Positions 48,875 to 59,837 of a DNA stretch of 64,000 nucleotides are shown one piece after another. Source of the stretch: Metallosphaera tengchongensis (GTDB taxonomy: Archaea > Thermoproteota > Thermoprotei_A > Sulfolobales > Sulfolobaceae); contig NZ_CP049074.1 in assembly GCF_013343295.1 (NCBI RefSeq), positions 310,001 through 374,000 on the forward strand, in the 5' to 3' direction. Every line of letters begins with the position of its first letter. Positions within the stretch are counted from its first letter, which is position 1. The notes under the pieces were generated by a model. It saw nothing but the letters and a program-made list of their open reading frames with translations. It searched no databases and was not told the DNA's origin. The position numbers and the translations under genes are program-made.

Positions 48875-49400
48875 AGGTTCTTAACCAATAACTGTCCTCA
48901 GATCAAACAAATTTAGAAGTTTTTATCTATAACAAATTATTGAACTAGCTGACTTCCTCCCCACCATAAAAGGTGAGGGTTACCTCTTCGATTCTTGTTT
49001 ACATCCCTCATTTTAGGGGCAGTCGAGAGGAAAGGAACCATACAAGTTCATGACTGCGACTACGTCGCGGCCGTTTTCATAACCGCATGACAGCTGTAGT
49101 ACCTATTAGCGACCTCTTTCATCTCTTTCCCACACTTAGGACATGAAGTAGAGGAGTAGTGAGGGTCTACGTACACAACTCTTAGTCCGTGTTTTTACCT
49201 GCCTCTCTATCCAGCACTGTAAACGACGATACTGCATGAGATACAGTCTATCCTAAACTCTTTTGGCAGCTTTTTTACATTCTGATCATATTGTTTAAAT
49301 CTTCTAAAAAGATTGCTGAAACGTTAAATGAAATAGGCTTTCCTCAAAGTTGTAACGCTTTATTTCTTTATAGTTGAAAACACAAAAGCCCTCATAAAGA
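48875..49400. other. Gap between hmgA and glyA holding a decayed insertion element
   Basis: The first 75 bp are A/T-rich without a gene, then the tnpB remnant at 48950-49330 follows. The last 70 bp hold the glyA promoter region. There is no intact gene here. Confidence 0.6.
48950..49330 (-). pseudogene. Decayed tnpB remnant with its terminal repeat
   Basis: The sequence lines up with 54422-54800 of the better preserved TnpB element: TGACTTCCTCCCC border, gattc-tgtttacatc, GGGGCAGTCGAGAGG, then fragments of the Zn-ribbon coding region (cccacacttaggaca) and atactgcatgagata. Stops and small indels break every frame, and the 5' two-thirds of the gene is gone. The remnant runs on the minus strand into the end of the hmgA-glyA gap. 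Confidence 0.85.
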
Positions 49401-49410
49401 CTTAATTTAT
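49401..49410 (+). promoter_or_regulatory. Probable TATA box of glyA
   Basis: The A/T-rich cttaatttat ends 20 bp before the glyA ATG, again the leaderless spacing. Confidence 0.5.
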
Positions 49411-49430
49411 GGTCTGGGCAATATGGGAAT

Positions 49431-50726
49431 ATGGATGTTCAAAAAGATTTAGAAAAAGTGATTGAACTAACAAGGGAGCAGAACAAATGGAGAAGAGTGG
49501 AGGCCATAAATCTCATTGCGTCTGAAAATGTAATGAGTCCATTAGCTGAGTCGCTCTACATGAGCGATTTTATGTCGAGGTATGCTGAAGGTAAACCCTA
49601 CAAAAGGTTTTACCAGGGTACCAAATACGTTGATGAAATTGAAGTTTTAGCCATGAATTTAATGAACGAAATCACCGGAAGTAAGTTCTCTGATCTCAGA
49701 CCAACGAGCGGCACTTTAGCTAATGCAGCAGTTTTTAGAATCCTTGCAGAGCCTGGAGATAAGGCCTTAATAGCTCCAGTTCAAGCCGGTGCCCACGTCA
49801 GTCACACTAAATTTGGTACTTTAGGCGCTCTTGGGATAGAGCACATAGAGATGCCTTATGACAAGGAAAACATGAATGTTGACGTGGATAAGGCAGTAAA
49901 AATGATAGAGGAAGTAAAGCCTAAATTTGTTGTACTTGGAGGAAGCCTTTACCTATTTCCCCATCCTACTAAGGAGTTGGCTCCCCATGTTCATTCCGTA
50001 GGAGCTAAATTGGTATATGACGCTGCCCACGTCTACGGGCTTATGGTAGGGAAGGTATGGAGCAATCCCCTAGATGAGGGTGCAGACTTCTTGAACGTAT
50101 CTACACACAAAACTTTTCCTGGCCCGCAGGGTGGAGCTATATTTTCTAACGACGAGAATGAGTTCAAGAAGGTCTCAAGGACCATCTTCCCGTGGTTCGT
50201 GAGCAACCATCACTTACACAGATTACCTTCCACTGCCATTACTGCATTGGAAATGAAAGTCCACGGGCAAGAATATGCTGCTCAGATAGTTAGGAACTCA
50301 AAGGCCTTAGCCGAAAGCTTAGCGTCCCTTGGGTTTAATGTGATAGGGGAACACTTAGGCTATACCAAGAGTCATCAAGTAGCCGTGGATGTGAGGAAAC
50401 TTGGTGGGGGAACGTTTGTTGCCAAGACATTGGAAAGCGCTAACATAATCGTGAACAAGAACCTTCTTCCTTACGACCCACCTGAAGCAGTAAATGACCC
50501 AAGCGGGATAAGGATTGGAGTGCAGGAGATGACCAGATACGGAATGAAGGAAGGTGAGATGGAGGAAATAGCAACGTTGATGAAACAAATATTAATGGAA
50601 AAGAAAGATATTCAGGAAATAAAGAGAAAGGTCATTGAATTAAGATCCAGATTCTTGGAAGTAAAATTCGCGCTCAACTACGACCTATCCAAATATAACT
50701 CCAAGGTCATTCCGATGATAATGTGA
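49431..50726 (+). CDS. glyA: Serine hydroxymethyltransferase
   Basis: This PLP enzyme interconverts serine and glycine, transferring C1 units to a folate or modified pterin. The 431-aa protein has [16 protein letters not shown] near 27, [12 protein letters not shown] near 60, the cofactor lysine in [16 protein letters not shown] near 224 and [12 protein letters not shown] near 360. Length is typical for archaea. Glycine cleavage genes gcvT, gcvH and gcvPA occur later in the window, so serine-glycine C1 metabolism is well represented here. Confidence 0.95.
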   Translation: MDVQKDLEKVIELTREQNKWRRVEAINLIASENVMSPLAESLYMSDFMSRYAEGKPYKRFYQGTKYVDEIEVLAMNLMNEITGSKFSDLRPTSGTLANAAVFRILAEPGDKALIAPVQAGAHVSHTKFGTLGALGIEHIEMPYDKENMNVDVDKAVKMIEEVKPKFVVLGGSLYLFPHPTKELAPHVHSVGAKLVYDAAHVYGLMVGKVWSNPLDEGADFLNVSTHKTFPGPQGGAIFSNDENEFKKVSRTIFPWFVSNHHLHRLPSTAITALEMKVHGQEYAAQIVRNSKALAESLASLGFNVIGEHLGYTKSHQVAVDVRKLGGGTFVAKTLESANIIVNKNLLPYDPPEAVNDPSGIRIGVQEMTRYGMKEGEMEEIATLMKQILMEKKDIQEIKRKVIELRSRFLEVKFALNYDLSKYNSKVIPMIM

Positions 50727-50779
50727 TAAAACTCTTTTCTTTTTATAAAATTTGACCTCAAGATCCCATAGATTCTGCT

Positions 50780-51196
50780 TCATCTGACAACAATAACAGT
50801 CACCGGTGCGTTGACTACCACTGAAAGTGCATTGGAACCTGTATTAATGTCACTATTTGTCGTGTTTCCTCTAGCTCCCATTATTACAGCGTCAAAGACA
50901 CCCTCGGATAGAACCTTTAGAATTTCATTGGATATACTACTATCCCTAGATATCTCAGCCGATCTAAACTCATAGTCGATTCTATCCTCAATTTTCTCCT
51001 TCACTAACTTTTGCAAAGTCTCCTTATCGTTACATCTATCGCAAGCGTAAAATATTGTAACTCTAGAACCATACCTTAAACTAAAGTCAATTGCCAACTC
51101 CAACGCCCTCATACTGTTCTCTGAGCCGTCTATAGGGACTAAGATCTTTCTGAACCACATGCTCACCGTATAGGTTGGAGAACCCATCTTAGTCAC
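50780..51196 (-). CDS. Universal stress protein (UspA family)
   Basis: This 138-aa protein is an ATP-binding USP: KILVPIDGSENSMRALELAIDFS at residues 18-40 (walker-like acidic start) and GARGNTTNSDINTGSNALSVVVNAPVTVIVV at the end, matching the G-2x-G-9x-G-S/N ATP-binding pattern. The start directly abuts the gap stop codon, so it is probably cotranscribed with gap and pgk. Confidence 0.88.
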   Translation of the reverse strand: MTKMGSPTYTVSMWFRKILVPIDGSENSMRALELAIDFSLRYGSRVTIFYACDRCNDKETLQKLVKEKIEDRIDYEFRSAEISRDSSISNEILKVLSEGVFDAVIMGARGNTTNSDINTGSNALSVVVNAPVTVIVVR

Positions 51197-52219
51197 CTAC
51201 ACCAGATATCCTTTCCTTATTCCCATTGCTGTGTTAGTAACTTCCATTGACTTCAAGCCTTCCTTAAACCCGGATACCGCTCTTATGGCGTCTATGTTTT
51301 CAGGAACTACTATGGACTCTTGATGAACCGCATACATTAAGAACGCTTCATTTCCCTTCACTGATACGGAGTCCTCAAAAACGACTAACTCGTACAGATC
51401 GTTCCTGTTTCTACCCATATCTCTAGCTACCTCTATAATCTCCGCTGTTGATCCGACCTTGGATTTCCCGCTCACCAACAATATTCTTGGTGTATTCATC
51501 AGCGCATTGAGTATGTCCTCCCTCGAGACTTGAGATGACAATGTGATGTCCAGCAAATGAACGTGCATCAGTGTCGTGGGCGCTACTACTGCCATTGTAA
51601 CTATGTCCAAATCCTTAATTACTGTGTTGACGTCTTTGGCGTGATGACTGGGGATTGAAGCTGGATCTGGAACTAGAGAGTTAATTGGTCCTTTCTTTGT
51701 TTCCTTGGGATCTGCTGCCCTCCTTACGATAGTAGCTCTAACCTTTTGTAGCCTACTCACTTTATTAATTGTGCATAGAGTTCTGAGCAAACCCGTAGTG
51801 TTGCACGAAACCACTCTGACAAATTGTTTACCTAAGGCCTCATCGTAATTACATAAGGCTGAGAACGAGACTTCTGCTACGTTAGATTTTTCTCCGCCTT
51901 GAAATAAGGCCTTCTTACCCATCGAGGAGTAAACCTGCTTGTACTGAGCACCTACACCGTTGGGGGTCGCATCCACTATCACATCCGCTTCCTTAAACAT
52001 TTCATCTAATGTTCCTTTGATCTTAATTCCTGCCTCCTCAAATTCCTTAAGCGAGTCATTGGTAACGTAAATGTTTAACCCTGCTTTCTGAGCCTGATAC
52101 GCTTCAAAATTTGGGGATGTTTTCGAAACTCCAATCAGACTCATGTCTGGCTGAAGCGTTACGGCACTGGCAACTCTCTTCCCTATTGTCCCGTATCCAT
52201 TTACCGCAACTTTAATCAT
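51197..52219 (-). CDS. gap: Glyceraldehyde-3-phosphate dehydrogenase (archaeal type)
   Basis: The enzyme of 340 aa oxidises or, in gluconeogenesis, reduces GAP/1,3-bisphosphoglycerate. The NAD(P) fold is [17 protein letters not shown], and the active site is [14 protein letters not shown] with the catalytic Cys near 139. [17 protein letters not shown] near 192 is the archaeal-type signature region. It overlaps pgk by 4 bp. Confidence 0.95.
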   Translation of the reverse strand: MIKVAVNGYGTIGKRVASAVTLQPDMSLIGVSKTSPNFEAYQAQKAGLNIYVTNDSLKEFEEAGIKIKGTLDEMFKEADVIVDATPNGVGAQYKQVYSSMGKKALFQGGEKSNVAEVSFSALCNYDEALGKQFVRVVSCNTTGLLRTLCTINKVSRLQKVRATIVRRAADPKETKKGPINSLVPDPASIPSHHAKDVNTVIKDLDIVTMAVVAPTTLMHVHLLDITLSSQVSREDILNALMNTPRILLVSGKSKVGSTAEIIEVARDMGRNRNDLYELVVFEDSVSVKGNEAFLMYAVHQESIVVPENIDAIRAVSGFKEGLKSMEVTNTAMGIRKGYLV

Positions 52220-53439
52220 TTCTTTAACACCTCTCTAGCGGAAATGTCTAAAGCTTCTAATGCTGGCAGCTTCTCCCCAGCAAGAAATAGGAGAAGGGCT
52301 CCTCCTCCTGTAGATACGTGCATTTTTGAACTACTAACGTTCACATCTCCGCCTAAAAGACTAATCATATGTCCGCCTCCTATTATCAAATAACCTGGAC
52401 TCTCCATGGAGTTCCTAAGGAGGATCTTACTTGACTCTCTAAACCTCTCATCTTCAATTATCCCCATGGGCCCTCTCATGACTATAGTTTTAGCATCTCT
52501 GATAAAGGAGGAGTAAATCCCAACAGTGGCTGAACCTATATCCTTTATTACACCGTTAACCTTGTTTGCAGGTTCCTCATACACCTTCCCTTCTCTCTCC
52601 ACCTTGAAATCCACAGGTATTTCCACCGGTGCCCCTGAGAGCAGTAACTTTCTTGCCCTGGTAACGAGGCCAAGGACACCAACCTTTTCTAGTACCTGAA
52701 GGTTTTCCTTCCCTAAATCTAACCCTTTAGCAACAGCAAATAGCTCAGCTATGAGCCCTCCCGTGAGTATTCTGTCGGCAAGCCTCCTCTTAACTAGGTT
52801 CTCTATTATCCTTAGGCTGTCCAGTACCTTTCCTCCCCCCATTATGAAAATCTTTGGAGAGTCTTCTTCGTTGAAAACCTTCGCTAGCGCAGAAACCTCC
52901 CTCTCCATGACTCTTCCAGCGCTAGATCTAAGGACCAGAGGGAAACCTACCAAGCTGGCTTGGCTCCTATGGGAAGTTGCGAAAGCGTCGTTGACGTAGC
53001 CCTGAAATAGTGGGGAAAGCCTTTTAACAAGAAAACTCCTTGAATGTTGAAGGGGGGACGCCTCTATTAGCTCCTCTGACACAAACCTTATGTTATCCAA
53101 AAGAATAACAGACCCACTTTTCATGTTCTTTATTCTCTCTCTAGCATATGGACCCATCACGTCGTCCACAAATTCGACTTCCAAATCCAAATACTTTTGA
53201 AGCAGTCTAGAATGCTCGCTAAGATCAGTGAAATCATTATCTCCAGGTCTTCCCTGATGCGATATTAACACGACGCTATTCCCTTTATTTACCAGCTCTC
53301 TTATTGTATCCACGTGAGCTCTAATTCTAGAATCATCTAACAATTTCCCGTTCTTGACGTCCACAGGGGAGTTTATATCAACTCTTACCATTACTTTACT
53401 ATTTGTGAAATTAAGATCATCAAGAGTAGGAATATTCAA
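52216..53439 (-). CDS. pgk: Phosphoglycerate kinase
   Basis: The enzyme transfers phosphate between 1,3-bisphosphoglycerate and ADP. The 407-aa protein has the N-terminal substrate domain ([12 protein letters not shown] near 14, [10 protein letters not shown] near 58, [16 protein letters not shown] near 150) and the nucleotide domain ([28 protein letters not shown] near 310, [13 protein letters not shown] near 380). Length is usual. Gap follows it at once, forming a glycolysis/gluconeogenesis unit. Confidence 0.96.
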   Translation of the reverse strand: MNIPTLDDLNFTNSKVMVRVDINSPVDVKNGKLLDDSRIRAHVDTIRELVNKGNSVVLISHQGRPGDNDFTDLSEHSRLLQKYLDLEVEFVDDVMGPYARERIKNMKSGSVILLDNIRFVSEELIEASPLQHSRSFLVKRLSPLFQGYVNDAFATSHRSQASLVGFPLVLRSSAGRVMEREVSALAKVFNEEDSPKIFIMGGGKVLDSLRIIENLVKRRLADRILTGGLIAELFAVAKGLDLGKENLQVLEKVGVLGLVTRARKLLLSGAPVEIPVDFKVEREGKVYEEPANKVNGVIKDIGSATVGIYSSFIRDAKTIVMRGPMGIIEDERFRESSKILLRNSMESPGYLIIGGGHMISLLGGDVNVSSSKMHVSTGGGALLLFLAGEKLPALEALDISAREVLKK

Positions 53440-53498
53440 CTCATTTACCTTTATCAGACTAAATCCCCTTAGACATTTTGAATGGTGGAATTAAAATT

Positions 53499-54245
53499 TT
53501 AGCAGGATGGGTATACGGTCAGAAAATTGTCCCAGAGTAGAGGAATTAGATACTCCTTCTTAAGGTTGAGTAGAACGACCTCCAATTCTAGCGAGTTGGA
53601 GCTTGTAGTTTTGGTCTTGACCCTAAGCCCTAACATGTCATCCAAAAAATAAGAGAAGGATTGCTTGACTCTAAAGTGATCCAAAGTAAACTTTCTGCAG
53701 TTAAACACTAACCTCATCATCCTTGAGTCAACCAAATCCGATTCCACTGAACAAGGGTCATTCTCTGCTCCTATCAATGTGTTGAAGAGTCGATCCGGTG
53801 AGTATGGTATCTGGGAGCTCGAAACGCCTAGCGGAGGAACTAGAAGCTTCACTTCTCTGTTTCCAGTTTTAATCCTTTTTAAAAACAAATTAAAATTAAA
53901 GAACAGAAAAATATCATTACATAACCTAAGCTTCACTGTCCTTATCTCTCCGAGATTTCCCAGATCGTCAAAGGATTTCCTCAAGGAATCCTGGAAGGAA
54001 TTTTCGGATAAATTCTGCGACGTCTCAACCATTCCCTTTATACTAAAGAGCCCTGGGATAGAGCTATCCTTTCCGAACTGAAGGATATAAATCTGGTTTT
54101 TCTTAGACCCAGACCTGGAAAGCGACTTGGATATAACTTCTGTGAGGAACGAAAGATCTTTATTGGCAGTAACTAACGCCCATTCGCCCAGCTTATCCCT
54201 CTCAAATTTAGGCTTATCCTTGTTTCTAAAGAAACCCCATGGCAT
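53499..54245 (-). CDS. Hypothetical protein, 248 aa
   Basis: I do not recognise this protein. It starts MPWGFFRNKDKPKFERDK, has no signal peptide or membrane segment, and is rich in Leu, Ser, Lys and Asp, with beta-type stretches such as FLFFNFNLFLKRIKTGN and EVVLLNLKKEYLIPLLW. It is upstream of pgk on the same strand, 59 bp away, and beside tRNA-Gln. It is probably Sulfolobales-specific. Confidence 0.6.
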   Translation of the reverse strand: MPWGFFRNKDKPKFERDKLGEWALVTANKDLSFLTEVISKSLSRSGSKKNQIYILQFGKDSSIPGLFSIKGMVETSQNLSENSFQDSLRKSFDDLGNLGEIRTVKLRLCNDIFLFFNFNLFLKRIKTGNREVKLLVPPLGVSSSQIPYSPDRLFNTLIGAENDPCSVESDLVDSRMMRLVFNCRKFTLDHFRVKQSFSYFLDDMLGLRVKTKTTSSNSLELEVVLLNLKKEYLIPLLWDNFLTVYPSC

Positions 54246-54307
54246 TCAGTAAGATATGGGCACACAATAATAAAAACTTTAAAACCTTGATCATTAACAT
54301 GAAACCT

Positions 54308-54380
<73 letters not shown>

Positions 54381-54421
54381 CCATATTTTATAGTGTATTA
54401 GAAAACCAGGATAAGCTAATC

Positions 54422-54452
54422 TGACTTCCTCCCCGCTTGGCGAGGGTTCCCC
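54422..54452 (-). repeat. Right-end hairpin of the TnpB element (copy 5)
   Basis: The sequence TGACTTCCTCCCCGCttGGCGAGGG lies immediately 3' of the tnpB stop. In characterised IS605 elements this region encodes the end of the omega RNA that guides TnpB, and the bases beyond the border act as guide. Here that would be the minus-strand sequence leading towards tRNA-Gln. Confidence 0.55.
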
Positions 54453-55514
<1,062 letters not shown>

Positions 55515-55627
55515 GGTTGAGCAGAGGGGCGGTGGGGGAAATCTTCATAGAGAGCGTGGCTCTGATTTCTTTCCCACTCTTTTTAGCCCTCCTGCCCATA
55601 AATATAGGCATGAAAAAGGGTTTATAT

Positions 55628-55672
55628 ACCCTCATCCCCCACCCTAAAGGGCGAGGCTTTCCGTATTTTGTA
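55628..55672 (-). repeat. Left-side hairpin of the TnpB element (copy 6)
   Basis: The sequence ACCCTaaaGGGCGAGGCTTTCC followed by attttgtaaa closely matches the solo copies at 7468 and 15376 on its right-hand side. It lies just upstream of the tnpB promoter. Confidence 0.55.
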
Positions 55673-55798
55673 AAAACCCCACCATATTCTTTCACTGCCC
55701 AAAGTTAATTAACAAATTAGTTTCGGTAATGTCCCTGTACCTATACAATTGGAAAGACCAAACTTAAATTAAGGGGATCAAACCGTATTACTGATAGT

Positions 55799-55936
55799 AT
55801 GAGGGTCGTTACGTTTAAGGCAGAGGAAGACTTACTCCTTAAACTAGACCTCTATGCAGCTAACAAAAGGATAGCTAGGAGTGAAATAATAAGAGATGCA
55901 TTAAAGAAGTATCTAGAAGCCGCTGGCGGGATTTGA
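55799..55936 (+). CDS. Small ribbon-helix-helix (CopG-like) protein
   Basis: Direct translation of 45 aa gives MRVVTFKAEEDLLLKLDLYA then ANKRIARSEIIRDALKKYLE and AAGGI. The N-terminal strand, the K-x-D-x-x-A helix and RIARSEIIRDALKKYL are the canonical RHH DNA-binding fold. The last 6 codons, including the stop, are read from the 3' end of the tRNA-Thr gene on the other strand. It is either a plasmid/virus-derived regulator or an antitoxin. No partner toxin is visible. Confidence 0.7.
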   Translation: MRVVTFKAEEDLLLKLDLYAANKRIARSEIIRDALKKYLEAAGGI

Positions 55937-56006
55937 ACCCGCGACCGCCGGCTAGCTTGGTATCCCTTACAAGGCCGGCGCTCTGGCCAGGCTGAGCTAC
56001 AGCGGC
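55918..56006 (-). tRNA. tRNA-Thr (UGU) with a 14-nt intron
   Basis: The acceptor GCCGCTG pairs with CAGCGGC, with discriminator T (usual for archaeal tRNA-Thr). The anticodon stem CCGGC/GCCGG encloses CTTGTA, a 14-nt insert, then A, giving anticodon TGT with the intron after position 37. The T arm is GCGGG-TTCAAAT-CCCGC. The plus-strand RHH gene overlaps its 3' 19 bases. Confidence 0.93.
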
Positions 56007-56115
56007 ATAATATTTCCTTAATTCGGATCCCATTAAAAGCTAACGCGCGTAACTCACCATTTATATCCCCAGAAAGCTATGAACCCACTCTTTTACAGCG
56101 CTTCGAGTTAATTCG

Positions 56116-56202
56116 TGCCGCCGCGGGGATTTGAACCCCGGACGACCGGATTTCCCCAATCCGTATGAGTCCGGCGCTCTGGCCAGGCTGAGCTACGGCG
56201 GC
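56116..56202 (-). tRNA. tRNA-Met (CAU), probable elongator, with a 12-nt intron
   Basis: The acceptor GCCGCCG pairs with CGGCGGC, with discriminator A. The anticodon stem CCGGA/TCCGG encloses CTCATA, a 12-nt insert, then A, giving anticodon CAT. The T arm is CGGGG-TTCAAAT-CCCCG. The absence of initiator features argues for elongator Met. An Ile-decoding modified CAT cannot be excluded by sequence alone. The 183-bp gap 56203-56385 after it shows no gene. Confidence 0.92.
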
Positions 56203-56385
56203 ACTTAACTTTCGTTTACTGTAACCTAAAAATTTTCCTCATTAATATGACGTTAGACTGCCTTAATATCATTGGTTGTTTTTAATCATCTTATAACTAA
56301 GGAAAGAATGGCCGTCTTGAGGAAAAACTGAGAAATAAAAACATAAAACACTAAATATAATGACTTTTTTGGGAAAAACTCAAAA

Positions 56386-57522
56386 TTAATATCCCATTTT
56401 AGATATGGCATCTTCGACTAGAGTTCTGATAATCTGGTTATCATTATCATCAGAAAGGAAACCACGAATGATTAGACCTTCCGCACTCCTTTTGTCTAAA
56501 CCTCTGTTTTCAAGGTAAAAGATAAGATCCTCGCTAACCTTTGAGGCCGACGCAGAGTGTTTAGCTGTGACTATCTTGCCCGTTTTCACTTCGAGCATTG
56601 GAGCCACAACAGCTTTGGAGTCGTCACCAATTATTAAAGCCTTACCAAGTATGGTAGTTGAAGAATCTAGAGCACTCTCCTCTATAACCGCGTCTCCTCT
56701 TATCACGGTAAAGGAACTGCCTGAGGCTACCGCCTTAAGAACACCGTTACTAACGCTCTTCTTACCCCTATGATTTACGTTTGCCAGTATATTCACCTTA
56801 TTATCTCCTATTCCGAGAGCTTTTGCGTTAAAGTTGGCCAACGCTTCTTCCTCTAAGTTCACATGATACTCGGTATGCCCAAGAGATTGACCTACAGAGA
56901 AAATGGACGAATTTATTTCCCCCTCAACCCTGGCCTTTGCGTAAACAAAACCGAAGGAATTACGACTCGAGTTCACAATGGAAAATGACAATGATGAACC
57001 TTTAGGTACGTCAAGGGAAATGGCCGAGCTGGGCATAGCTACTTCAGAGGCGTCAGAATAATATATTACCTCCATACTTTCTCCCTCTGGGACTGTAACG
57101 TCAATAGAGACGGGACAGAAGTTGTTTCCCTTACAACTATTAAAGACCAGATACTTACCTCCTTTATTGAGCGAAATCTTCCTGGCCAGAGAAAGAGTAA
57201 GAGCGACCAGCTTATGATCTTCAGGCTTAACTAGTCCACATTTTACTGAGTCCGACGGTTGAAAATCCAGAGGAATGTTATTATCAAATACGAAAGTAGT
57301 ATAACCCTCCAATGGAACCTTAACGTTACCGAGAGGATTTTGATTGACGTTAAGGTTTAACCCCTCAAAGATAGACCATTCCGTATAATGCTTTATGGTA
57401 GGAGAATCACTGACTACCTGATAGGGTAAGGCTAGATATTTTTGAAAAATATCTTCTCTCTCAGATTTAAACCCTAGACTAGACATATACTTTAGGGCAT
57501 TATCGTGATCCACGATCGGCAT
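56386..57522 (-). CDS. sufD: Fe-S assembly scaffold protein SufD
   Basis: This 378-aa protein is the SufB-related partner in the SufBCD scaffold for iron-sulfur cluster assembly. The beta-helix core shows repeats such as EALANFNAKALGIGDNKVNILANVNHRGKKSVS near 235 and SALDSSTTILGKALI near 265. It ends with SASKVSEDLIFYLENRGLDKRSAEGLIIRGFL, the SufB/D C-terminal signature. It lies directly after sufB, which ends 1 bp away. Confidence 0.93.
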   Translation of the reverse strand: MPIVDHDNALKYMSSLGFKSEREDIFQKYLALPYQVVSDSPTIKHYTEWSIFEGLNLNVNQNPLGNVKVPLEGYTTFVFDNNIPLDFQPSDSVKCGLVKPEDHKLVALTLSLARKISLNKGGKYLVFNSCKGNNFCPVSIDVTVPEGESMEVIYYSDASEVAMPSSAISLDVPKGSSLSFSIVNSSRNSFGFVYAKARVEGEINSSIFSVGQSLGHTEYHVNLEEEALANFNAKALGIGDNKVNILANVNHRGKKSVSNGVLKAVASGSSFTVIRGDAVIEESALDSSTTILGKALIIGDDSKAVVAPMLEVKTGKIVTAKHSASASKVSEDLIFYLENRGLDKRSAEGLIIRGFLSDDNDNQIIRTLVEDAISKMGY

Positions 57523-58962
57523 TCAAGCCACTGCTCCAAGCTTGTCAAGCTCCAGTTTAATAACCTTGTTGAGCATGGTAGCGTACTCAAATGGAAGTTC
57601 TTTCATGATCTCGTCTATGAAGCCTAGGACAAGCATTGAGGTAGCCTCCTTCTCACCAATACCTCTGTTCATCAGATAGAACAGCTGATCTTCGCTCATC
57701 CTAAAGGTATGTGCCTCGTGGGCTACATCCGCATCGTCTTCGAGTACCTGATTATGTGGGAAAGTGTAGGCCTTAGTTTTCTCATCGAGCATAAGGGAGT
57801 CGCACTTTACGAAAGCCTTTGATCCCTTAGCGCCCTTATTCACCTTAATTAGACCCCTATAGATGTTTACCCCACCGCCAAAACCTATGTTCTTGTTCAC
57901 AATCTTGCTCCTGGTGCCTGGGGCTGCATGAATCATTTTAGATCCGCTATCCTTCCATTCTCCCTCACCAGAGGCTAATGTCACTACTAAACTAGTGGAA
58001 CTGGCGTTCTTTCCCCTTAGTATAGTAGTGGGGTACACAAAACTATACCTGGAACCTAGGGAGCCCTCGACCCACTCTATATTAGCGTTCTCGTCGGCCC
58101 AAGCTCTCTTATTATTGAAATTAATCACATTCTTGCTCCAATTTTGTATAGTAGTAAACTTTATCTTAGCGTTTCTTTTTGCATATAACTCTACCATCCC
58201 ATCATGAAATGAATATTTCTTAAGCTGAGGCGCACTGCATCCCTCAATGAAGTGTAAGGACGAACCTTCATCTGCCACAACCAATGTATGCTCAAACTGC
58301 CCCTCCATTTCAGTACCTATAATGAAGAACCCTTCTACTGGGGTAGTAATTCTGACGCCTTTCGGAACATATACGAACACTCCTCCACTCCAAAGAGCCC
58401 CGTGAAGCGCTGCGAACTTGTGGTCAGACGCAGGAAAAATCTTCATGAAGTAATCCTTGAACACGTCGGGGTACTTTCTCATTGCGTCTTCTGGAGGCAT
58501 CATTACCACGCCTTTCTTGACTAGCTCTTCCTTTACATTGGAGTATATTGGCTCAGACTCAAACACTGCTACTAGCCCGCCTAAATACTTCTTTTCGGAC
58601 TCAGGTATTCCCAAAACGTCATAGTAGTTTCTTATCTCCTTAGGGATCTGATCCCAGTTATCAGTTTGGTCAACGTCAGGTTTAACGTATAACTCTAAAT
58701 TGGATACATTAAGTGAACCCAAAACATCTGGAAGCCAATTGGGAGTAGGAATCTTTTCGAAGAGTTCCAACGATTTTAATCTAAGCCTCAACATCCACTC
58801 TGGCTCTTTCTTAATTTTAGATATCTCTTCTATGGTGCTTCTCGTTAGGCCCGATTCCACAATCCTCCTGTGGAACTCATTCTGATTTAGCTTCTCGTAC
58901 TTTGCCTCGATGGATGCGTTCAAAATCTCATTCATATCTAGCGATAGTTTCTCTTCAGTCAT
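57523..58962 (-). CDS. sufB: Fe-S assembly scaffold protein SufB
   Basis: This 479-aa central scaffold of the SUF system shows EWMLRLRLKSLELFEKIPTPNW near 45, FAALHGALWSGGVFVYVPKGV near 180, VVADEGSSLHFIEGCSAP near 232, and the C-terminal segment DDADVAHEAHTFRMSEDQLFYLMNRGIGEKEA. I chose the ATG at 58962 (MTEEKLSLDMNEIL); an in-frame extension to 59022 is possible. SufB binds SufC and SufD. It is the middle gene of sufC-sufB-sufD. Confidence 0.95.
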   Translation of the reverse strand: MTEEKLSLDMNEILNASIEAKYEKLNQNEFHRRIVESGLTRSTIEEISKIKKEPEWMLRLRLKSLELFEKIPTPNWLPDVLGSLNVSNLELYVKPDVDQTDNWDQIPKEIRNYYDVLGIPESEKKYLGGLVAVFESEPIYSNVKEELVKKGVVMMPPEDAMRKYPDVFKDYFMKIFPASDHKFAALHGALWSGGVFVYVPKGVRITTPVEGFFIIGTEMEGQFEHTLVVADEGSSLHFIEGCSAPQLKKYSFHDGMVELYAKRNAKIKFTTIQNWSKNVINFNNKRAWADENANIEWVEGSLGSRYSFVYPTTILRGKNASSTSLVVTLASGEGEWKDSGSKMIHAAPGTRSKIVNKNIGFGGGVNIYRGLIKVNKGAKGSKAFVKCDSLMLDEKTKAYTFPHNQVLEDDADVAHEAHTFRMSEDQLFYLMNRGIGEKEATSMLVLGFIDEIMKELPFEYATMLNKVIKLELDKLGAVA

Positions 58963-59060
58963 CTTTCTTACCATCTTTAACTGTGTTAAAGAACAGCTAT
59001 AAGCCTTTCTATTATATCTCACTAAGTATATTAAGCAAAATGAAAATTAAAGTTATAAAA

Positions 59061-59807
59061 TCAGTTAAATGATTTAACTACTCCATCGTATCCCTTTTCG
59101 TCTATGAGCTTAGCTAGATCCATACTGCCGCTTGCCACTATATTTCCTCTATAAAGGACGTGAACCCTATCTGCATTGACGTAGTCTAAAATCCTTCTGT
59201 AATGGGTTATAATTATATATCCCGTGTTGGTTTCGGTTTTTAATTTTTTAATAGCATCAGAGATTATCCTGAGACCATCCACATCCACCCCAGAGTCCGG
59301 TTCATCCAATATGGCGAATTTAGGTTTTAGTAAGAGCATTTGAAGTATCTCGGTCCTCTTCTTTTCGCCCCCACTGAAGCCCTCAAATACTCCCCTATTG
59401 AGCAAAGTTTCGTTAAGACCAACTGCTTTACTCATTTCTCTCACATTAGTTATTATTTCTGTAACAGACTTGTTTGATCCAGACAAACGATTATATTCAG
59501 CAACAAGGAGTGTGGAGAGCTTAACTCCTCCTATCTCTATTGGATTCTGAAATGCTAGGAATAACCCTCTCTTCACCTTCTCGTCAGTTTCCAAGTTAGT
59601 AATATCTTCACCGTCTAAGATGATTGAACCTTTAGTTATCTTATATTTTGGGTGGCCCATAAGGGCAAGGGAAAGAGTAGTCTTACCGCTTCCATTAGGA
59701 CCCATAAGGGCGTGGATTTCACCGCTCTTAACCTCAAAGGAAACCCCTCTAAGGACTTCCTTACCCTCGACCTCGACATGGAGATTTTCAACCTTTAATG
59801 TGGACAT
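59061..59807 (-). CDS. sufC: Fe-S assembly ATPase SufC
   Basis: This ABC-type ATPase of 248 aa energises the SufBCD complex. It shows Walker A GPNGSGKTTLSLAL near 35, the SufC-specific segment LAFQNPIEIGGVKLSTLLVAE near 86, signature FSGGEKKRTEILQM near 142, Walker B FAILDEPDSGVDVDGL near 165 and the H-loop THYRRIL near 200. GGTGATAATAATG directly precedes the chosen ATG, a strong ribosome-binding site that fixes the start. The AbrB-PhoU gene ends 31 bp upstream of it. Confidence 0.96.
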   Translation of the reverse strand: MSTLKVENLHVEVEGKEVLRGVSFEVKSGEIHALMGPNGSGKTTLSLALMGHPKYKITKGSIILDGEDITNLETDEKVKRGLFLAFQNPIEIGGVKLSTLLVAEYNRLSGSNKSVTEIITNVREMSKAVGLNETLLNRGVFEGFSGGEKKRTEILQMLLLKPKFAILDEPDSGVDVDGLRIISDAIKKLKTETNTGYIIITHYRRILDYVNADRVHVLYRGNIVASGSMDLAKLIDEKGYDGVVKSFN

Positions 59808-59837
59808 TATTATCACCACTTATTTATTTCTTTAACA

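Noticed and set aside
54381-54383. Encoded CCA after tRNA-Gln
   Set aside because: None of the other five tRNAs in the window has it and the following bases are A/T-rich; three matching bases can be chance.
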